Assembly: GCF_022605725.1 (NCBI RefSeq) | Contig: NC_065567.1 | Span: 40,341,127-40,405,126 of the forward strand | Direction: 5' to 3' | Source: Anthonomus grandis grandis | Lineage: Eukaryota > Arthropoda > Insecta > Coleoptera > Curculionidae | Length of the DNA stretch: 64,000 nt | In this document: positions 11,701-24,163 of the stretch, in pieces | Numbering within the stretch: position 1 is the first letter of the stretch | Layout of the letters: each line of letters starts with the position of its first letter | Program-made: the position numbers and the translations under genes | The notes under the pieces: generated by a model | What the model was told of the DNA's origin: nothing | Database searches by the model: none | What the model saw: the letters and a program-made list of their open reading frames with translations, nothing else

Positions 11701-12241
11701 GTATTTTTCTCTCTTTATATATATCAAAAGGAAAGATTGGTTGGTTAGAAAGCTCTAGTGTGTAGTGGTTTTATATGAAATGTAATGTAATCTCTAGTTT
11801 TTTACATATATTGTACTCATATTTGAACTACCTTTTAAACCGAAGTGGTAGTTGCCGGTTGTTTTCTGTTATTATTTTTATTATTTGTATGTTATTATTT
11901 TCTGCTACAGTATATGTCGGCTCCAGATATTTTCAAAAATATTTTAATTAAAATTAGGGTATTTGTTTATATTAGTTTCTAAGTAACTGACGACTGCGGC
12001 ATCATCACAAAAGCCACAAAGTTTTTTTTATTAGTCTAGTTTCTAATTTATTAGTGATTCTCCGGCATATATGTTCTTACCGCCTAACAATATATCATTT
12101 TATATGCTTTTCAGCAAATTGTCCCTAACTTTATTCATTCTGTATCCTTTCCAAATAGCGAAGTCATTATTATAATATTATTGTTATATACTATTTCCAT
12201 TTATTTAAAGCCTTTTTGTCAATTCTCTATTCATTTTTTAG
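8770..12241 (+). other. Intron between the two host exons
   Basis: The donor GTAAGT at 8770 and the pyrimidine-rich acceptor TTCATTTTTTAG at 12241 bound it. It includes a GC-richer block at about 9950-10990, with a small plus-strand reading frame at 10099-10350 that I do not recognise, and a long hairpin at 11400-11715. I found no other exon in it. Confidence 0.45.
11400..11715. repeat. Long imperfect inverted repeat with hammerhead-like motif
   Basis: About 125 bases from 11405 pair with the reverse complement of 11590-11715. Shared blocks include TATATATAAAG, GGTCTGTGACT, TTTCGTCCTAT and CTTCAGGAGAAAAA. Read outward, each arm contains CTGAAGAA, a stretch that can form a stem in the right arm (TCCCTA with TAGGA), and CGAAAT, resembling the core of a hammerhead ribozyme with one extra base. 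It may be two head-to-head copies of a retroelement end or a foldback MITE. Confidence 0.6.
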
Positions 12242-12305
12242 AAGTATTGGAAAGACAATGACTACAAGTATTTCAACGACTGGTGGACCCGTAGCAGATA
12301 TTTAA
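12242..12305 (+). CDS. Terminal exon of the unrecognised host gene
   Basis: After the acceptor, the frame set by the exon at 8592-8769 continues as SIGKTMTTSISTTGGPVADI and stops at TAA 12303-12305. The two bases GG from the previous exon plus A restore a Gly codon. The match of phase, splice sites and stop supports one gene. The C-terminus is Ser/Thr/Gly-rich. The 3' UTR probably covers part of 12306-12720; an ATTAAA at about 12710 is a possible poly(A) signal, but no AATAAA was found nearby. Confidence 0.5.
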
Positions 12306-12889
12306 GGAAAATCTTCTCCATAGATTTTACTAAGGCTTGTGCAATAATGGCTTTGCAATATTACAATTTCTACAATTTTCTTCCGGAGTGCTCTTATTAC
12401 AGATGTAAGTATCAAGGCAATGGCTTAGAACCCGCAAAAGGTTCTAAAAAGCATTCGTAAAATAATTATTTGGCTGTAAATGCTAGTTGTCAAACCGAAA
12501 TCGATGCAATATTATTCGTGTTGGCTATATTTATATGCATCTAAAAGTAGTGCTTGCAATATATTTTAAGAATTTTAATGAGTTTTAAAAAATTATGTTC
12601 CAATGTTCTCATGTAAATAGAACATTTGATTATCTAATTATATACGCATATCAAAATGGTCTAGGGGACAAAGTGACAAGTGAAAATTTGGAAATTTATC
12701 AGAAACAAATATTAAATTAAATACATTTAAAATCTTTTTGAAAACACTGCTGAACATTAATTTATAAAAATACAAATAATCATCGTCATATACCGGAGCA
12801 TTAATAATGTAAGACAGTTTAAAGAAGTAAAATATGAGAAAATCGAAATAATAAAATTAAAAGAAGTTATAATAGAAAAGAAAAACTCC

Positions 12890-13745
12890 TTGTTAATAGA
12901 GTATATGACAACTGTGTATAGAACAACAGGGATGTGTTCTTACAACCCTCCATATCTATTTGGCACGCTTTTAATTAAACTGTCAATGTCGTTATGCTCA
13001 ATAGCCATTGCTCTTGCATGCAGTTCAGCAACTCGTCCTTTATCTGAAACAATCTTTCTTAATTTAAAATGCCTTTTCAACATATACCAAACCTGCTTGA
13101 TAGGATTTAAGTCAGGGGATTGCGCAGGTCATGGCAATACCTAAATATTGGGCTGCTCTAAAATATTTCTAGCGGTTCTTGCGTACGTCCGCAAATTCTG
13201 TAGCGCGTGGATAAAAAATTGGTTCCAGAATTTAATTCCGATATTCATTTGCTGTTAAAAAACTTTTCAATGGGAACCAGATTATTCCAAAAACCAATTC
13301 AATCAATTAAAGCTGTGCCTCGGTACATATCAACTTTTCGAATGGTTTGCAAGTGGGAGGCATTACCCGTTGTTCGCCACACCCTTAGCCTTCTTAAATA
13401 AGGACGTAAACCAAACCTTGATTCATCGGTGAAGATAATGCTTGCCCAATCTTTTCTAAACATTTTGAAGCTTGCTTCTTAGCTGGTTGGCGAAAATATT
13501 GGGTTTTCGTAATTCCTGACGGCGAAGAAATCTATCATGTATAGGTTCTGTTGCACTTGTTGGACTAGTATGTTTTTCTTTCACATAACTCTCTTTAAAT
13601 CTCTGCCACAATCACTCTATAGTGATCTTGCCAGAATTTACAGCTTCAGCGACGTCACGGATGTTAATACCACCCTGTATCATGCCAACAACTCGTAACT
13701 ATGTTTCAGATTAAGATGTTGCCTTTGCATAGTGACTAGGCTTCC
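12890..13745 (-). pseudogene. Tc1-like transposase relic
   Basis: Minus-strand frames give, from N- to C-terminus, GMIQGGINIRDVAEAVNSG (helix-turn-helix, near 13690), DRFLRRQELRKPNIF, and WPAQSPDLNPIKQVW near 13085-13135. The last is the hallmark block of Tc1 transposases carrying the third catalytic residue. Multiple stops and frameshifts show decay. A related fragment lies at 33780-34190. The DNA just downstream of the coding part is also alike in both (GAGCATTAATTTATAAAAA), so they are one family. Confidence 0.7.
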
Positions 13746-13895
13746 CCCACAATTAAAATAAATTCTCACCATACTGGCAGCAAAAATTGTACTGAATAGA
13801 TTTTTCAGTTCACTTAGCAAGCCTTCTCTTGTCTTTGGATCAATTCAATGCGGCTTTCAGATTTTTTTTGTCCTCCAAAAATGATCTTCTTACTA

Positions 13896-15250
13896 TTACC
13901 ACCCACTTACACTGGACAAAATAAATTCTGCCGAGCCGAATCTACAAATATTTAGCCTGTTGTCAAATGAGGCATTCGATGATCGAGGTTTCGACAAATT
14001 TTCCCAGCCTTCTGATGAGGATCTTTCCGGGGCCTTTATCTTCACAAGCCAACACCCGCCCTTTAGTGCTGACTGTATTAAGTTTTTCCTGATTCGTTCG
14101 AGAGGTTTCACGATCTTTGAATGACGAATGAGACCGCATCTGAACGTTCAGTGCGTCCTCATCGATGACCTTGACGGCGAGGAGGCTGCTAAGTACGATA
14201 GCCGATAGTGCCAATAGTGATGGCTTATAATTGATTTTGTAGACCATCACTATTAGCACCACCTTTATTCTCTTCGATGGAAACAGCTCTAATCTTTGAT
14301 CTAGAAATGTTATATGCAGCCTTAAAATCAAGGGCTTTATCTAGCGCTTCACTGCTGTTTTCAAATTTGATGATCAGCATTCGTTGGATTGTTTGGTCTC
14401 TCATGTTACGAAATATTAAGCACCAAGTTCATCTTGGACTTCCTCAAAGGCTCCTGGGTAGGCCAGATTACTAATGCGTCTTATATCAAACTTTTTTTCT
14501 CAGAACTCCCGGCTTTCCCTGGCTTTTTGATGTCTAGGTTTTACTTGGTATAGCTGCCTTCGATGTTGGTCGCGAAATCTTCTCTCTTGGACTATGGCCA
14601 TTGACTCATGGTCTTGTTGGTGGGAACTGTCTGGAGCAACTCCAAGACCGATCCCCGAAGAGCTACCACCAAAGCAATTGTTTTATCTTCATTATTCCAG
14701 CCATTGGCTACTGCAGCTACTTCAAATTATCGCTTATACATTGCTGAAGAAGTCTGGCCGTTAAACATTGGGGGCTTTATATTCTGTGTGATGCTATGAG
14801 AGCTCAATCCCACCCATAGTTGCTTTTTTATCCAGGTAATTTCGGACTGTAGGTTGTTTACACAGTCTCTTATGTCGTTTTCCATTTTCAGTTGTTCTTC
14901 CCCAAATTTTATTTATTTTTTTCTTTCTGCTCGTTTGCCCATAAAAGCAGTATATTTATATTAATTTCTAGAATATTTTCTCTTGTTCATGCTTCTCTTG
15001 GCGTCTAATTTCCTCATATTGCCGCCGCCTTTCTTTCCCCTCTTATTTTCCCGTCGTCGTTCTTTCACTTTATCCATAAATTCGGAAATGAATTTATTCA
15101 TCTGGTCCATCTCGGCACTTTGCTTTCTCGTATTACCATGAATATTTAAAAATTCGTTTCCCTGATCTCCTTCGATTTTTGCTCTCCTAATACTTTGTGT
15201 TGCAAAATGCCCTTTTTTATTTCTTTTCTGACACCAATTGTTTTCCACAA
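13896..15250 (-). pseudogene. LTR retrotransposon gag relic
   Basis: On the minus strand a Lys/Arg/Glu-rich probable coiled-coil segment (15248-14961) leads into ENDIRDCVNNLQSEI. After it come PPMFNGQTSSAMYKR, a stop, and then FEVAAVANGWNNEDK with ALVVALRGSVLELLQTVP (about 14840-14600). This is the N-terminal Gag fold of Ty3/gypsy-type elements (the P-F-G, F--AA--NGW and LRG-A---L blocks). Further frames continue to 13896. At 15221-15236 the minus strand reads TGGTGTCAGAAAAGAA, a plausible primer-binding site, placing the 5' LTR end near 15237. No pol follows, so it is a truncated copy. Confidence 0.6.
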
Positions 15251-15339
15251 CGGATTTCCCATGGGTTCAATAAATAGGCACATTTGGACACTAAACTTTA
15301 AACTTTTATTCACTACTTCACTTACAATCACTTACTATT

Positions 15340-17477
15340 TATAATTACTTATTTAGCGCTTAAATCACAACTATAAGCTGAACATCGAATCAGATTCCTA
15401 TATATTACCCAATAAGATTCTTCTACTAATTTCTAAAATTTGGACACACTATTCCGTGTGTTTAAAGACAGGGTCGTAGTAAGGCAACTTTGGAACATTA
15501 TTTAGAATAAGGCTGCGGCTTTACACTTGCTTTACTTTATAATTTTTTTAGATCAACTGTTGTTTTTACAACTAAGTTGTTTCTACCTGAAAATTGTTTC
15601 TTTGCAGAATTATTGTGCGCACCAAGACGTTAGACTGGATCTTAGATGTTTTGTATACAAAGTTCAACAGGATATTTTATTATTTTAAAAGTGACATTTT
15701 TTCCCTATATTGTTCCTCGAAAACTTTACAGAATACTTGATATTTTGATTTTTATCATTTTATGTACCGTGACTAATTGACATTGATTATATGCCATGCG
15801 AGGCATATCTTAAAGGTAAATAATAATTCAGCGTGTTATTCTAAGTCAGAAATTGGACTTACTTTCTGGCCGAGGAATGTCGATTCGGCCGTGCAGTATC
15901 TGCAGTGTGGCTGCAGCTATGGCATTTACAAAGTTCTTGTTTAATTAAAAATTAACTTCAAACAATTTTTAAATTTTATTTATTCATTTATAATATCCCT
16001 CAATAGGTGCTAATTATTAAGTTCTTCTTTTCTAATTTTTATGGCGAATTTAATATTTTATTCTTATTAAATGCAAGTCTTGCTACTTATTTATGGTTTG
16101 CCCCAGTATTCTTCTTTCAATTGTTGTATATCCTATACAAACTAATCCTCGCTAAAACATTAAAGTAAGGTGAATAACATCATACTCCGCCTTCCGACGG
16201 TATCCATTTTTATCGCACTTTGAATTATCTTCTTTCGTATTTTATATGTTACTATTCATCAATTCTACTATTTTTATTAATAATAGATTGATATTCTTAT
16301 TGCCACATAAAATATTTTAGTACAGTATCATATGTTTTTTGTAAACAAAAAGGAAATAATTACTTTTTCATATTTTCTCAATCATTTTAATATTAATTTA
16401 TAAATCTACCATATCTACAAGAAATTAATTATACAATTATAAGCATGTATATTTTTCATTAAAATTAATGTTATTACTGCTTAGACATAACTATAATAAT
16501 ACAATCTTTGACACAAATGTTCATAAAATCCTATCGCATATTGGGCCTTAAGATTTTGTTATTTCGTTTGGCAAAATCCACAAAATTGGTACAAATAACC
16601 TATTATTATTACAACTACTGATATTTGAATTTTACATTCTTGCCGTGTTCACAGGAGTTAGTCAATTTCTATTCATTACCACTAATTAAGCTGATGGATT
16701 GACAAAATGGACTCATTGTCATAGCGTTTAAACAAGCGCTTAAAGTTAAAGAGCACGATAATGCTTTATCGATCTTCCACTTGCGCTTACCTCTGAAGAA
16801 GAGGAAATGCCGCCCGGCCTTCTTTACATTCCATTTGGATTGGACTGTAGTTAGTAGAACACTATCGTTCTCCTTTTAACTTGTTACTTGTTATTGTAAC
16901 AAGTTGCATTGTTTGTAAGGAGTATATTGATTTAGTATAGTAAATTATGTTTCGTATTCTAAGCATCTGAGCAAGTATTGCAGAGGCTGACCAGCCAGAT
17001 CGAGACAGTCCAAACTTCTGAATAGAATACTAAATCTATAACTTAATTTACTGATTACTGGTATTTCCTGTTGGGAATTAGAATTCTCCCCTTCACCAAC
17101 ATTTTTAAAATCGTCGTTCTCGCGAATATTTATATATTTCAAATCAACAGTAAAAGTGGATTAATGATAATCCAGCCAGATCAAAATATTCTTTATTTTT
17201 AATTAATGAAAATAGCCACCACTTCCATAACTATCACCTCTAAAATGGTCTTTTGGTTGTGTCCAGCTTTTCACTTGTAAAGGTAAATTGCAGTGTCCAG
17301 CGAAAAAATTAGGTCTGCTTCCTGGTTTTTAAAAAATTCTCGCAGTTTTGGTGGGCGGTTTGGATTTAGCTCAAAAAGAGCAAAATCGATTAAATTATTT
17401 ATCATTTATTGTCATAGGATATCATATAAAATATGTTTTTTATTAGGCCTATGTTTGGAATCTTTGGTGTGACACTC
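15340..17477. other. No gene recognised
   Basis: AT-rich DNA. The first part may be the LTR of the gag relic. A 9-bp hairpin (ACTTGTTAC / GTAACAAGT) lies near 16876-16902. Nothing coding was recognised. Confidence 0.4.
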
Positions 17478-17686
17478 AAATCACAAAACGGTTTTACCAC
17501 TAACCAAAACTCTTCTATTTTATTCTCGACATGTGTTTTACTAATGAAGATTAAAACTAAACTGTTTTGGTTTAGTTTTATATTCGTTTGTTATTAATCT
17601 TCTCCCTAATATGTTATGTTAACATAGTTAGCGTGTCGAGAATAAAATAAAGAGTTTTGGTTAGTGGTAAAACTGTTTTGTGATTT
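17478..17686. mobile_element. Foldback MITE
   Basis: The outer ~50 bases are inverted repeats: the left arm begins AAATCACAAAAC and runs on through TTTTACCACTAACCAAAACT and TATTTTATTCTCGACA. The right arm is its reverse complement, with two or three differences. The centre is AT-rich and partly self-complementary. No coding capacity. A target duplication could not be fixed because the tips are AT-rich. Confidence 0.75.
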
Positions 17687-17730
17687 TTGTGTTTTTATTT
17701 ATTATTTTATTATTTGTATAGCCTTTAATA

Positions 17731-19890
17731 TTGAGAGTGGTTTTAAAAGTGGAATTGTTGATAAAGACCGGGGCTCGTTTAAATCTGCTCTCATGCAACA
17801 GGGAATATAACCTTGACCTATGTTTTGTCTCAACAGATATTAATAATATTCCTCTGGCAGCAGTAAGAAAAGTACTCTCGGAATTTCCTCACAGCCAACA
17901 TCGCTCAATCACCGTAGAGATCGGAATACAAATCCCTCTGATAAGGTCTATCCCAAGACCAAGATGGAACTTTAAGCGGCCAGATTGGCCAAAATTCTTA
18001 TCAGAATTGGATAAATGCTTAGGATGAATACCACCTATCAGCAAAAACTATTTTCGGTGCATCGGACCAGTAATTAGCACAGCTAAGAAGCACATACCAT
18101 GAGGATTCTGGGAAGTGTATATCCATAGATGGTCACAAAACAGTGAAACACTATACCAAAACCTTCTCGAAACTGGTGATCAAGAAATCGCAGATCAACT
18201 AATTCACAGCTTAGATGCAGCAAGACAACAAAAATGGAATGAAACTGTAGAAAATCTAAACTTTTAGACATCAAGCTAGAAAGCATGGTCTCTACGTAGA
18301 AAACTTGGAGGTCGAAACCCTCCTTAGAAATAGAAAGCTCCAATTAGTTCCAATTCAGTGGCTTCACATATTCTAATGACATCGAGGGCTCCCAGAGATG
18401 AAGTTCACACAAAAAGGATGAAAGAACATTTAAAAACTCTTAAACTTTAATCCGAAGAAAGAAAAACTGAGCATTTGATGGAATCCATCCTGAATTCCTC
18501 CTTAACTGTGGGAAATACGCAAAAACCTGGCTAGCTCGCTTCTTTACAAACACAATCCAAACAAGTGGAACCGCTTGAGAACTCAAGCGTTCAAAAGTAA
18601 TTGCTATCGTAAAATCAGGTCAACCCGCAGACCAACCAAAAAGACACCGACCAATAGCACTACTGTCGATCATGTACAAAGGATTTGAAAGACTGATTTA
18701 CAGCAGAATAAGCCCACTGATACTACAAGACATTCCAGTTGAACAAGCGGGCTTCCCACCAAAACCAAAAGGTAGGATGCACTGACCAAGTACTATCACT
18801 AACCACATATATTATCAAAGCCGGCTTCCAAAGAAAAGTTCTCCTGCATTCATCGACTTCTCAGCTACATGTGACACCGTCTGGAGAGAGGAAATGATAT
18901 GCAAGAAGGAACAGAAGTTTGTTTAAAGCGAAAGCTTAAAAATGATTTACCGCAGGGGTCGGTACTCGTGCCACTGCTGTTTAGCGTGTATATTGAAGAT
19001 ATACCCGAAACCACATCAATAAAGTTCGGCTGCGCCGACGATTAGGTGTTCACCATTCAAACAAAATCACTAGAAGAGGCCGAGAAAATTCTATCCAGAG
19101 ATTTGGAAGTACGAGTATGAGAAACTTATTCCGACAGTGGAGGTAAAACTAACGAACAACAAAACTAACTAAAAACACACAAACCTAACACTTCAAAAAC
19201 AGAAGTAAGCATCTTTAATTTAAACAGTAAAATGGCCGGCAGAAAACTTAATGTTCATTTTAATAATACATTACTTAATCACCATATAAATCCAAAATAC
19301 TTAGGCGTCACTTTTGACAGAACATTAACCTTTAAGGAGCACCGCACTTAAACTGCCGGAAAGCTAAAAACTAGAAACAACATTATCCAGAAACTCTGCG
19401 GATCGCCATAGGGGGCATAAGCACCCATCCTTTGCCCTGTGTGGCTTAATAGCGCTCAGGTGAAAAAAGTTGATGCACAACTAAACAAACCAAGAGAATG
19501 ATTACTGGCGTAATCAAGTCCATCCCAACTGAATGGTTACCAGTACTAAATTACATCCCACCGCCTCAACTCCGCCGAATCAATAGACTGACAAATGAGT
19601 ACGAAAAGATACTCAACAACAGAGAGCTCCAAATACAAAACTATATCGAAGACGCCAACAGAAATCAACTACGCTCGAGAAAGCCACCAACAAAGACCGC
19701 AAGAAATGCCATAGAAACTAATTAAGTATAACAAACAGGTGGAATGATCTGAAACTCAGCCAGACAACAACATGCCCTGCATAACAGACAAACCTCCTGG
19801 CTTTAATTTACCACGCAATACCTGGTGCATACTTAATCGCATTAGAACCCAACAGTTATTCCAGATAAATGATAAAGATTTATTCCTGAT
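17731..19890 (+). pseudogene. Jockey-like non-LTR retrotransposon relic
   Basis: In order: the end of an endonuclease domain (YNLDLCFVSTDI, then RPRWNFKRPDWPKFL, 17731-18027); RT blocks near 18530-19110 (RHRPIALLSIMYKGFERLI, FIDFSA, LPQGSVLAPLLF, and CADD followed by a stop in place of YADD); the linker (NPKYLGVTFDRTLTFKEH, near 19290); and a tail with VDAQLNKPR, WLPVLNYIPPPQLRR and PPGFNLPRNTWCILNRIRT. This is the domain order of Jockey-clade ORF2. There are stops and frameshifts throughout and no poly(A) tail was noted, so it is an old copy. Confidence 0.75.
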
Positions 19891-20337
19891 ATAATTGCCT
19901 TCATAGATAATCTATTTTAATACTTCGTTCGATTTTAGATCCAACAAGCCATGTCACTTCATGCAATGCTTTAGTCATTCTTACGTGTTTTCTTGCTATT
20001 TTGATAACGGATAATAAACCTGCTGAAATATTTAGATTTTACATAGAACAGGTTCCCAAGAATTTGATTTTTTTTTTAATCTTCCAAATTAGAGAGAGAC
20101 TAAAAACTCAAAACTTATTCCATTGTATAGAGCGACTCAAACTGAAACTTAACTTAAGTCTTGACTCCATAGATTTCCTTTTGAACATGACAATATAACC
20201 TTTGACGGACTTAGGAACATTCAAACCATGATTGATATTTACGATGAGAATTTTAAAAAAATCTAGTCATTTTAAAACAAATAAGGGCGTCATATATTAA
20301 AAAGGTGAAAAATAAAGATATCAATTAACACAATATT

Positions 20338-20384
<47 letters not shown>

Positions 20385-20700
20385 GAAATATTTATTATCT
20401 CTGTATATTGTGTGATAGCTTTAAACACCTTTGCAATCTATTTTTTTTGAACTGCTTACAACTTTACAACTCATGAATCAAACTTATTATTACTCTATAT
20501 CTCTGGACACTAACTTCAACACTAAAAAATATTAAAAATCTAAAACCATATTTAAATATTGTAATAATTTTTTTTCCTAGCATCTTTTACATAACAAAAA
20601 GAATTGTCGATAACTGTAACCAGACTTCTTCCATTTCTTTATTATCAGATTTATCATTTAAATTTATTATAAACTATAATCTCAAATGATTTTTCCTACT
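19891..20700. other. AT-rich spacer, possible 5' LTR remnant
   Basis: Contains the AT microsatellite. The part just before 20701 may be the truncated 5' LTR of the gypsy-type element, but it shows no direct match to 28150 onward. Confidence 0.35.
20341..20379. repeat. (AT)n microsatellite
   Basis: About 19 uninterrupted AT units. Confidence 0.95.
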
Positions 20701-20982
20701 ATAAAATGCCAATTTTAACCTGTAACAGCTACCCAAAATCTTTTTTCTTTTTTCACTGGATTTCACAATTTTCTTTTTTTTGAAGGTTAAGGTGAAATTT
20801 CAGGACAGGTGTTCAAATGATATTTGGATTTGGAATAGGATAAAAATCTTAAATTTAATTTTTGGTGAATTTTTACAGGAAAATATAGGATATGATTTTC
20901 GTAACCTATTAATTTTGACCTAACTATACATATAGTACATATATATTTGTTTTTGATTTTTGTCAATTTTTTTTAGAACAAC

Positions 20983-22574
20983 ATGTATAAGATTACAATA
21001 GAAAGATTGCAAAAAGATGAGCTGGAATATGAAGTTAAAGTTAGAAGTATTGACCCTTCTGGTACAGCAGATTCCTTGCGAAATGTTTGCGTTCCCTTTT
21101 ATAATTAGAAAAATCAGGCAATTCAGTTCAAAGCTCAGCAACTCTTGACCCTGATATCGAAATTCCAATTTCTGCAAATAAACTTACCGAGTTAAAAGAT
21201 TCAATTTCATCTTTTCCTGACACAACTACACAACATTTGAAAATAGAAATAAAATTTGCTCATTTAACTGGCAGAATAAATAGGATTACAGACGCCGATA
21301 AAGAGGTGGATTTAAAAAGGTCCTCTTTACTTCTTGAACTTACAACATTAGTTTCTGAGTATGAAAATAAAATAAAACTTCTTTCAGACTCTAACATTGA
21401 TCCACTCTTAGATAATAATTTTGAAGTACATACTTTATTAGATTCAACTGGAATTTCTATTCATGATAATTCTACGCCTACTCGAAATAAAGTTAATATG
21501 ACTGCGATAAATACCAATATGCAACCATCTACATCTTATTTCAAAAGTGTTCCAGTTTTTAAATGGAATTTAAAATTTTCAGGTAATAAGTCAGGTTTAA
21601 GCTTCAATACATTTTTACAGAGGGTAGAAGAACTATCTATTTCAAGGGGTGTTTCAAAGGCAGAACTTTTCAACTCAGCTTCTGATCTTTTTGACTGTCA
21701 AGCTTTAAATTATTATCACTTAATATCTAGATATGCAACAGATTGGGACTCTTTAATTAAATTAATGAAAGATTAGTTTGTATAATTATGGAAACAAATT
21801 TTAGAAAAAACTCAGGGTAGTGATGAACCGATTGGTATTTATGTTGCAGCTCTGTCTCAACTTTTTGATAGAATGCCTACTCCAGTTGGTGATCAGTTAA
21901 GATTAAGAGTCTTAAGATCAAACATTTTAACTTTTTATCAGGAAAGATTAACTCTGCATTAAATAAATACACCTTTTAAACTTATTGAATTGTGTAGAAA
22001 GTTAGAAGAGACTCGGTTAAGGGTAGAGGATTTTAAACTACCTAAGAAGGGCAATTTGTCACTTGAACCTGATTTAGATTATCAATATAATAGGACAAGT
22101 TTAGAAAATTTTAAAATAGGTAGTAAACTTAATAGTACAGAATTTGACAATCTAAATAAATGTGAATCAATAAACTCAAATTTTCAAACTTCCAACTATA
22201 ATAATAATAATAATAATAGATTTTCAAGTAATTATAACCAGAATATACCTCATTCAAGTCAGAGTTCTTTTATTAATACAAATAGATTTGCAAATAATAA
22301 TAATATTAATAATCAAAATAGGCCAGGACAAAATCAAAATTTTAATCAAAGATCTAGTAACCACAATAAATTCCAAGCTTCAGATCGTTATGGACCAAAC
22401 AGAAATTTGAATTCTAATAATTTTAAGAACAGTAATTTTAAAACAGGTCCTAGTCGTCTAACTCATCACAATTCTGGCAACAAAAATAACAATAATTTTG
22501 GTAATGCTAATTCTGGAGTAAAACTTTGTTTTAAATGTGACCAACCAAATCATTTTGCTAAAAATTGTACATAA
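20983..22574 (+). pseudogene. Gypsy-type gag (broken)
   Basis: ATG at 20983 opens MYKITIERLQKDELEYEVK, a start typical of insect Ty3/gypsy Gag. A frameshift near 21105 leads to the long segment 21107-21776, a stop or frame change follows, and the last piece (21990-22574) is Asn-rich. It ends in the zinc knuckle CFKCDQPNHFAKNC (22527-22568), a CX2CX4HX4C motif that binds genomic RNA. The Asn-rich tract partly reflects AAT repeats near 22200. Three pieces in at least two frames make it non-functional. Confidence 0.7.
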
Positions 22575-22714
22575 AAAATTAAAAAATGTTTTGGCCGGTG
22601 AAAAGATAACTTTACTAAAATAAACTGTACAGATTGTAATAGACATAAAAATCAGGGAAACGGCTCGAGAAGCCAATCTTAGGTCGAGAGTTTGCTTCTG
22701 GTTTTGATTCGACC

Positions 22715-24160
22715 ATGGATTGTAAAAATAAAATTGTACTTGACTATGTATTAGCACATGTCAAAAAAGGTCCAGGGGAATGTCCTTATTTATTAGTAGA
22801 AATTTTTGGGTCTAAATTTTATGGTCTTTTGGATTCAGGTGCAAATAGAACTTTTATGGGTAGTTCTGATTGGGAAAAATTGAAAATATTGGGAGTTACT
22901 TTGGACATTAATAGGAGAACATCTTGTACAATAGCTAATAATATGTCGTGTGAATGTATAGGCGTTGTTAGCGTGACTGTAAGTGTAAAAGGAGTTGTTA
23001 GGATTATTGACATTTTTATAGTCCCAGAGATTCGTCATGAGTTAGTTTTGGGTATTGATTTCTGGAAAAACTTGGGTATTGTTCCTGACATGCGTCGAGG
23101 TGAATGGCATTTTTCTGAAGAACCTTTAAATTCTGAAATTTCCTTGATTCAGTGTGAAGCAGATTTATCTGCAGAAGAATATTTGGCTTTGGATAAATTA
23201 GTTTCATCTTACTTTCAAAAGATTGGGGATAGGCTGGGATGCACGTCAGTTGTTAAACATAAGATAACCACTAATAGTGAGCCTATTAAGCAAAGGTATT
23301 ATGCTGTATCACCTTTCAAGCAGAAACTCATTGATGAGGAGGTTGGTCCTCTCCGGTTCTTTTGGTGCCTAAAAATGATGGCAAAATGAGATTCTGCGTT
23401 GATTTTAGGAAATTAAATGCTATATCCGAGCGTTGTGCATATCCACTTCCCTACATTTCAGCCATTTTGGATAAGTTGGGCGGAGCCAAATATCTTACTT
23501 CTTTGAATTTGAAGAGTGCTAATTTGCAGGTTGAATTGGAGGAAAATAGTAACCAGTATACTGCATTTACCGTTCCTGGACGTGGTTTATTTCAGTTCCG
23601 TAGACTTCCATTTGGATTACATAATGCCCCCGCAACCTTCCAAAGGTTGATCGCCACCATCCTCGGTCCCAAGTTTCAGAATTCAGTGTTTAGATATATC
23701 GATGATATTATTCTAATAAGCCCGGATTTTACAGCTTCTAAAAGATGTTTTTCAGTGTTTGGAGGAGGCCGGTCTGACACTTAATAAGGAAAAAAGTAAA
23801 TTTTGTAGAGCCGAGTTAAGATATTTGGGTTATGTAGTAAATCGTCATGGAATTTCTGTGGATCCTTCCAAAGTCGTAGAATTGCAGAAGTTCGTAGAAT
23901 TATTGGTATGCTCTCTTGGTATCATCGATTTATTCCTACCTTTTCTAATATAGTTGCACCATTTACCAAACTTTTAAGAAAGGGAACTAAATTTTATTGG
24001 GATGTAAAATGTGATGAAGCTTTTCAAAAAGTTAAAAATTCCTTGATTTAAGCACCTATTTTAACTTGCCCTAGGTTCGAATATGACTTCGTTTTGCAAA
24101 CAGATGCCTTAGGGTTGGCGCTGTTTTATATCAAATTTATGGCGTGAAATGTCATTTGTT
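22715..24160 (+). pseudogene. Gypsy-type protease and reverse transcriptase (broken)
   Basis: The protease active-site motif LLDSGANRTF lies at about 22830-22860. RT follows: LVPKNDGKMRFCVDFRKLN (about 23360), LPFGLHNAPATFQRLI (about 23610), and RYIDDIILIS (about 23690), where YIDD stands for the polymerase YXDD box. The connection gives LRYLGYVVNRHGI, and the start of RNase H (VLQTDALGLAL) ends where the mariner inserted. Frameshifts near 23350 and 23755 and a stop near 24049 inactivate it. Confidence 0.75.
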
Positions 24161-24163
24161 ATA

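Noticed and set aside
13963..14331. 122-codon minus-strand reading frame
   Set aside because: The matching Gag motifs near 14600-14840 lie in other frames and the peptide has no family features. I treat it as part of a decayed gag region, not as a separate gene.
16876..16902. Hairpin ACTTGTTAC / GTAACAAGT as a terminator or RNA gene
   Set aside because: Short, in AT-rich non-coding DNA with no neighbouring gene; likely chance.
20341..20379. AT run as a replication origin or promoter
   Set aside because: A plain dinucleotide microsatellite; no other supporting signal.
22458..22757. 99-codon minus-strand frame over the end of gag
   Set aside because: It is antisense to the zinc knuckle and Asn-rich part of Gag and has no features of its own.
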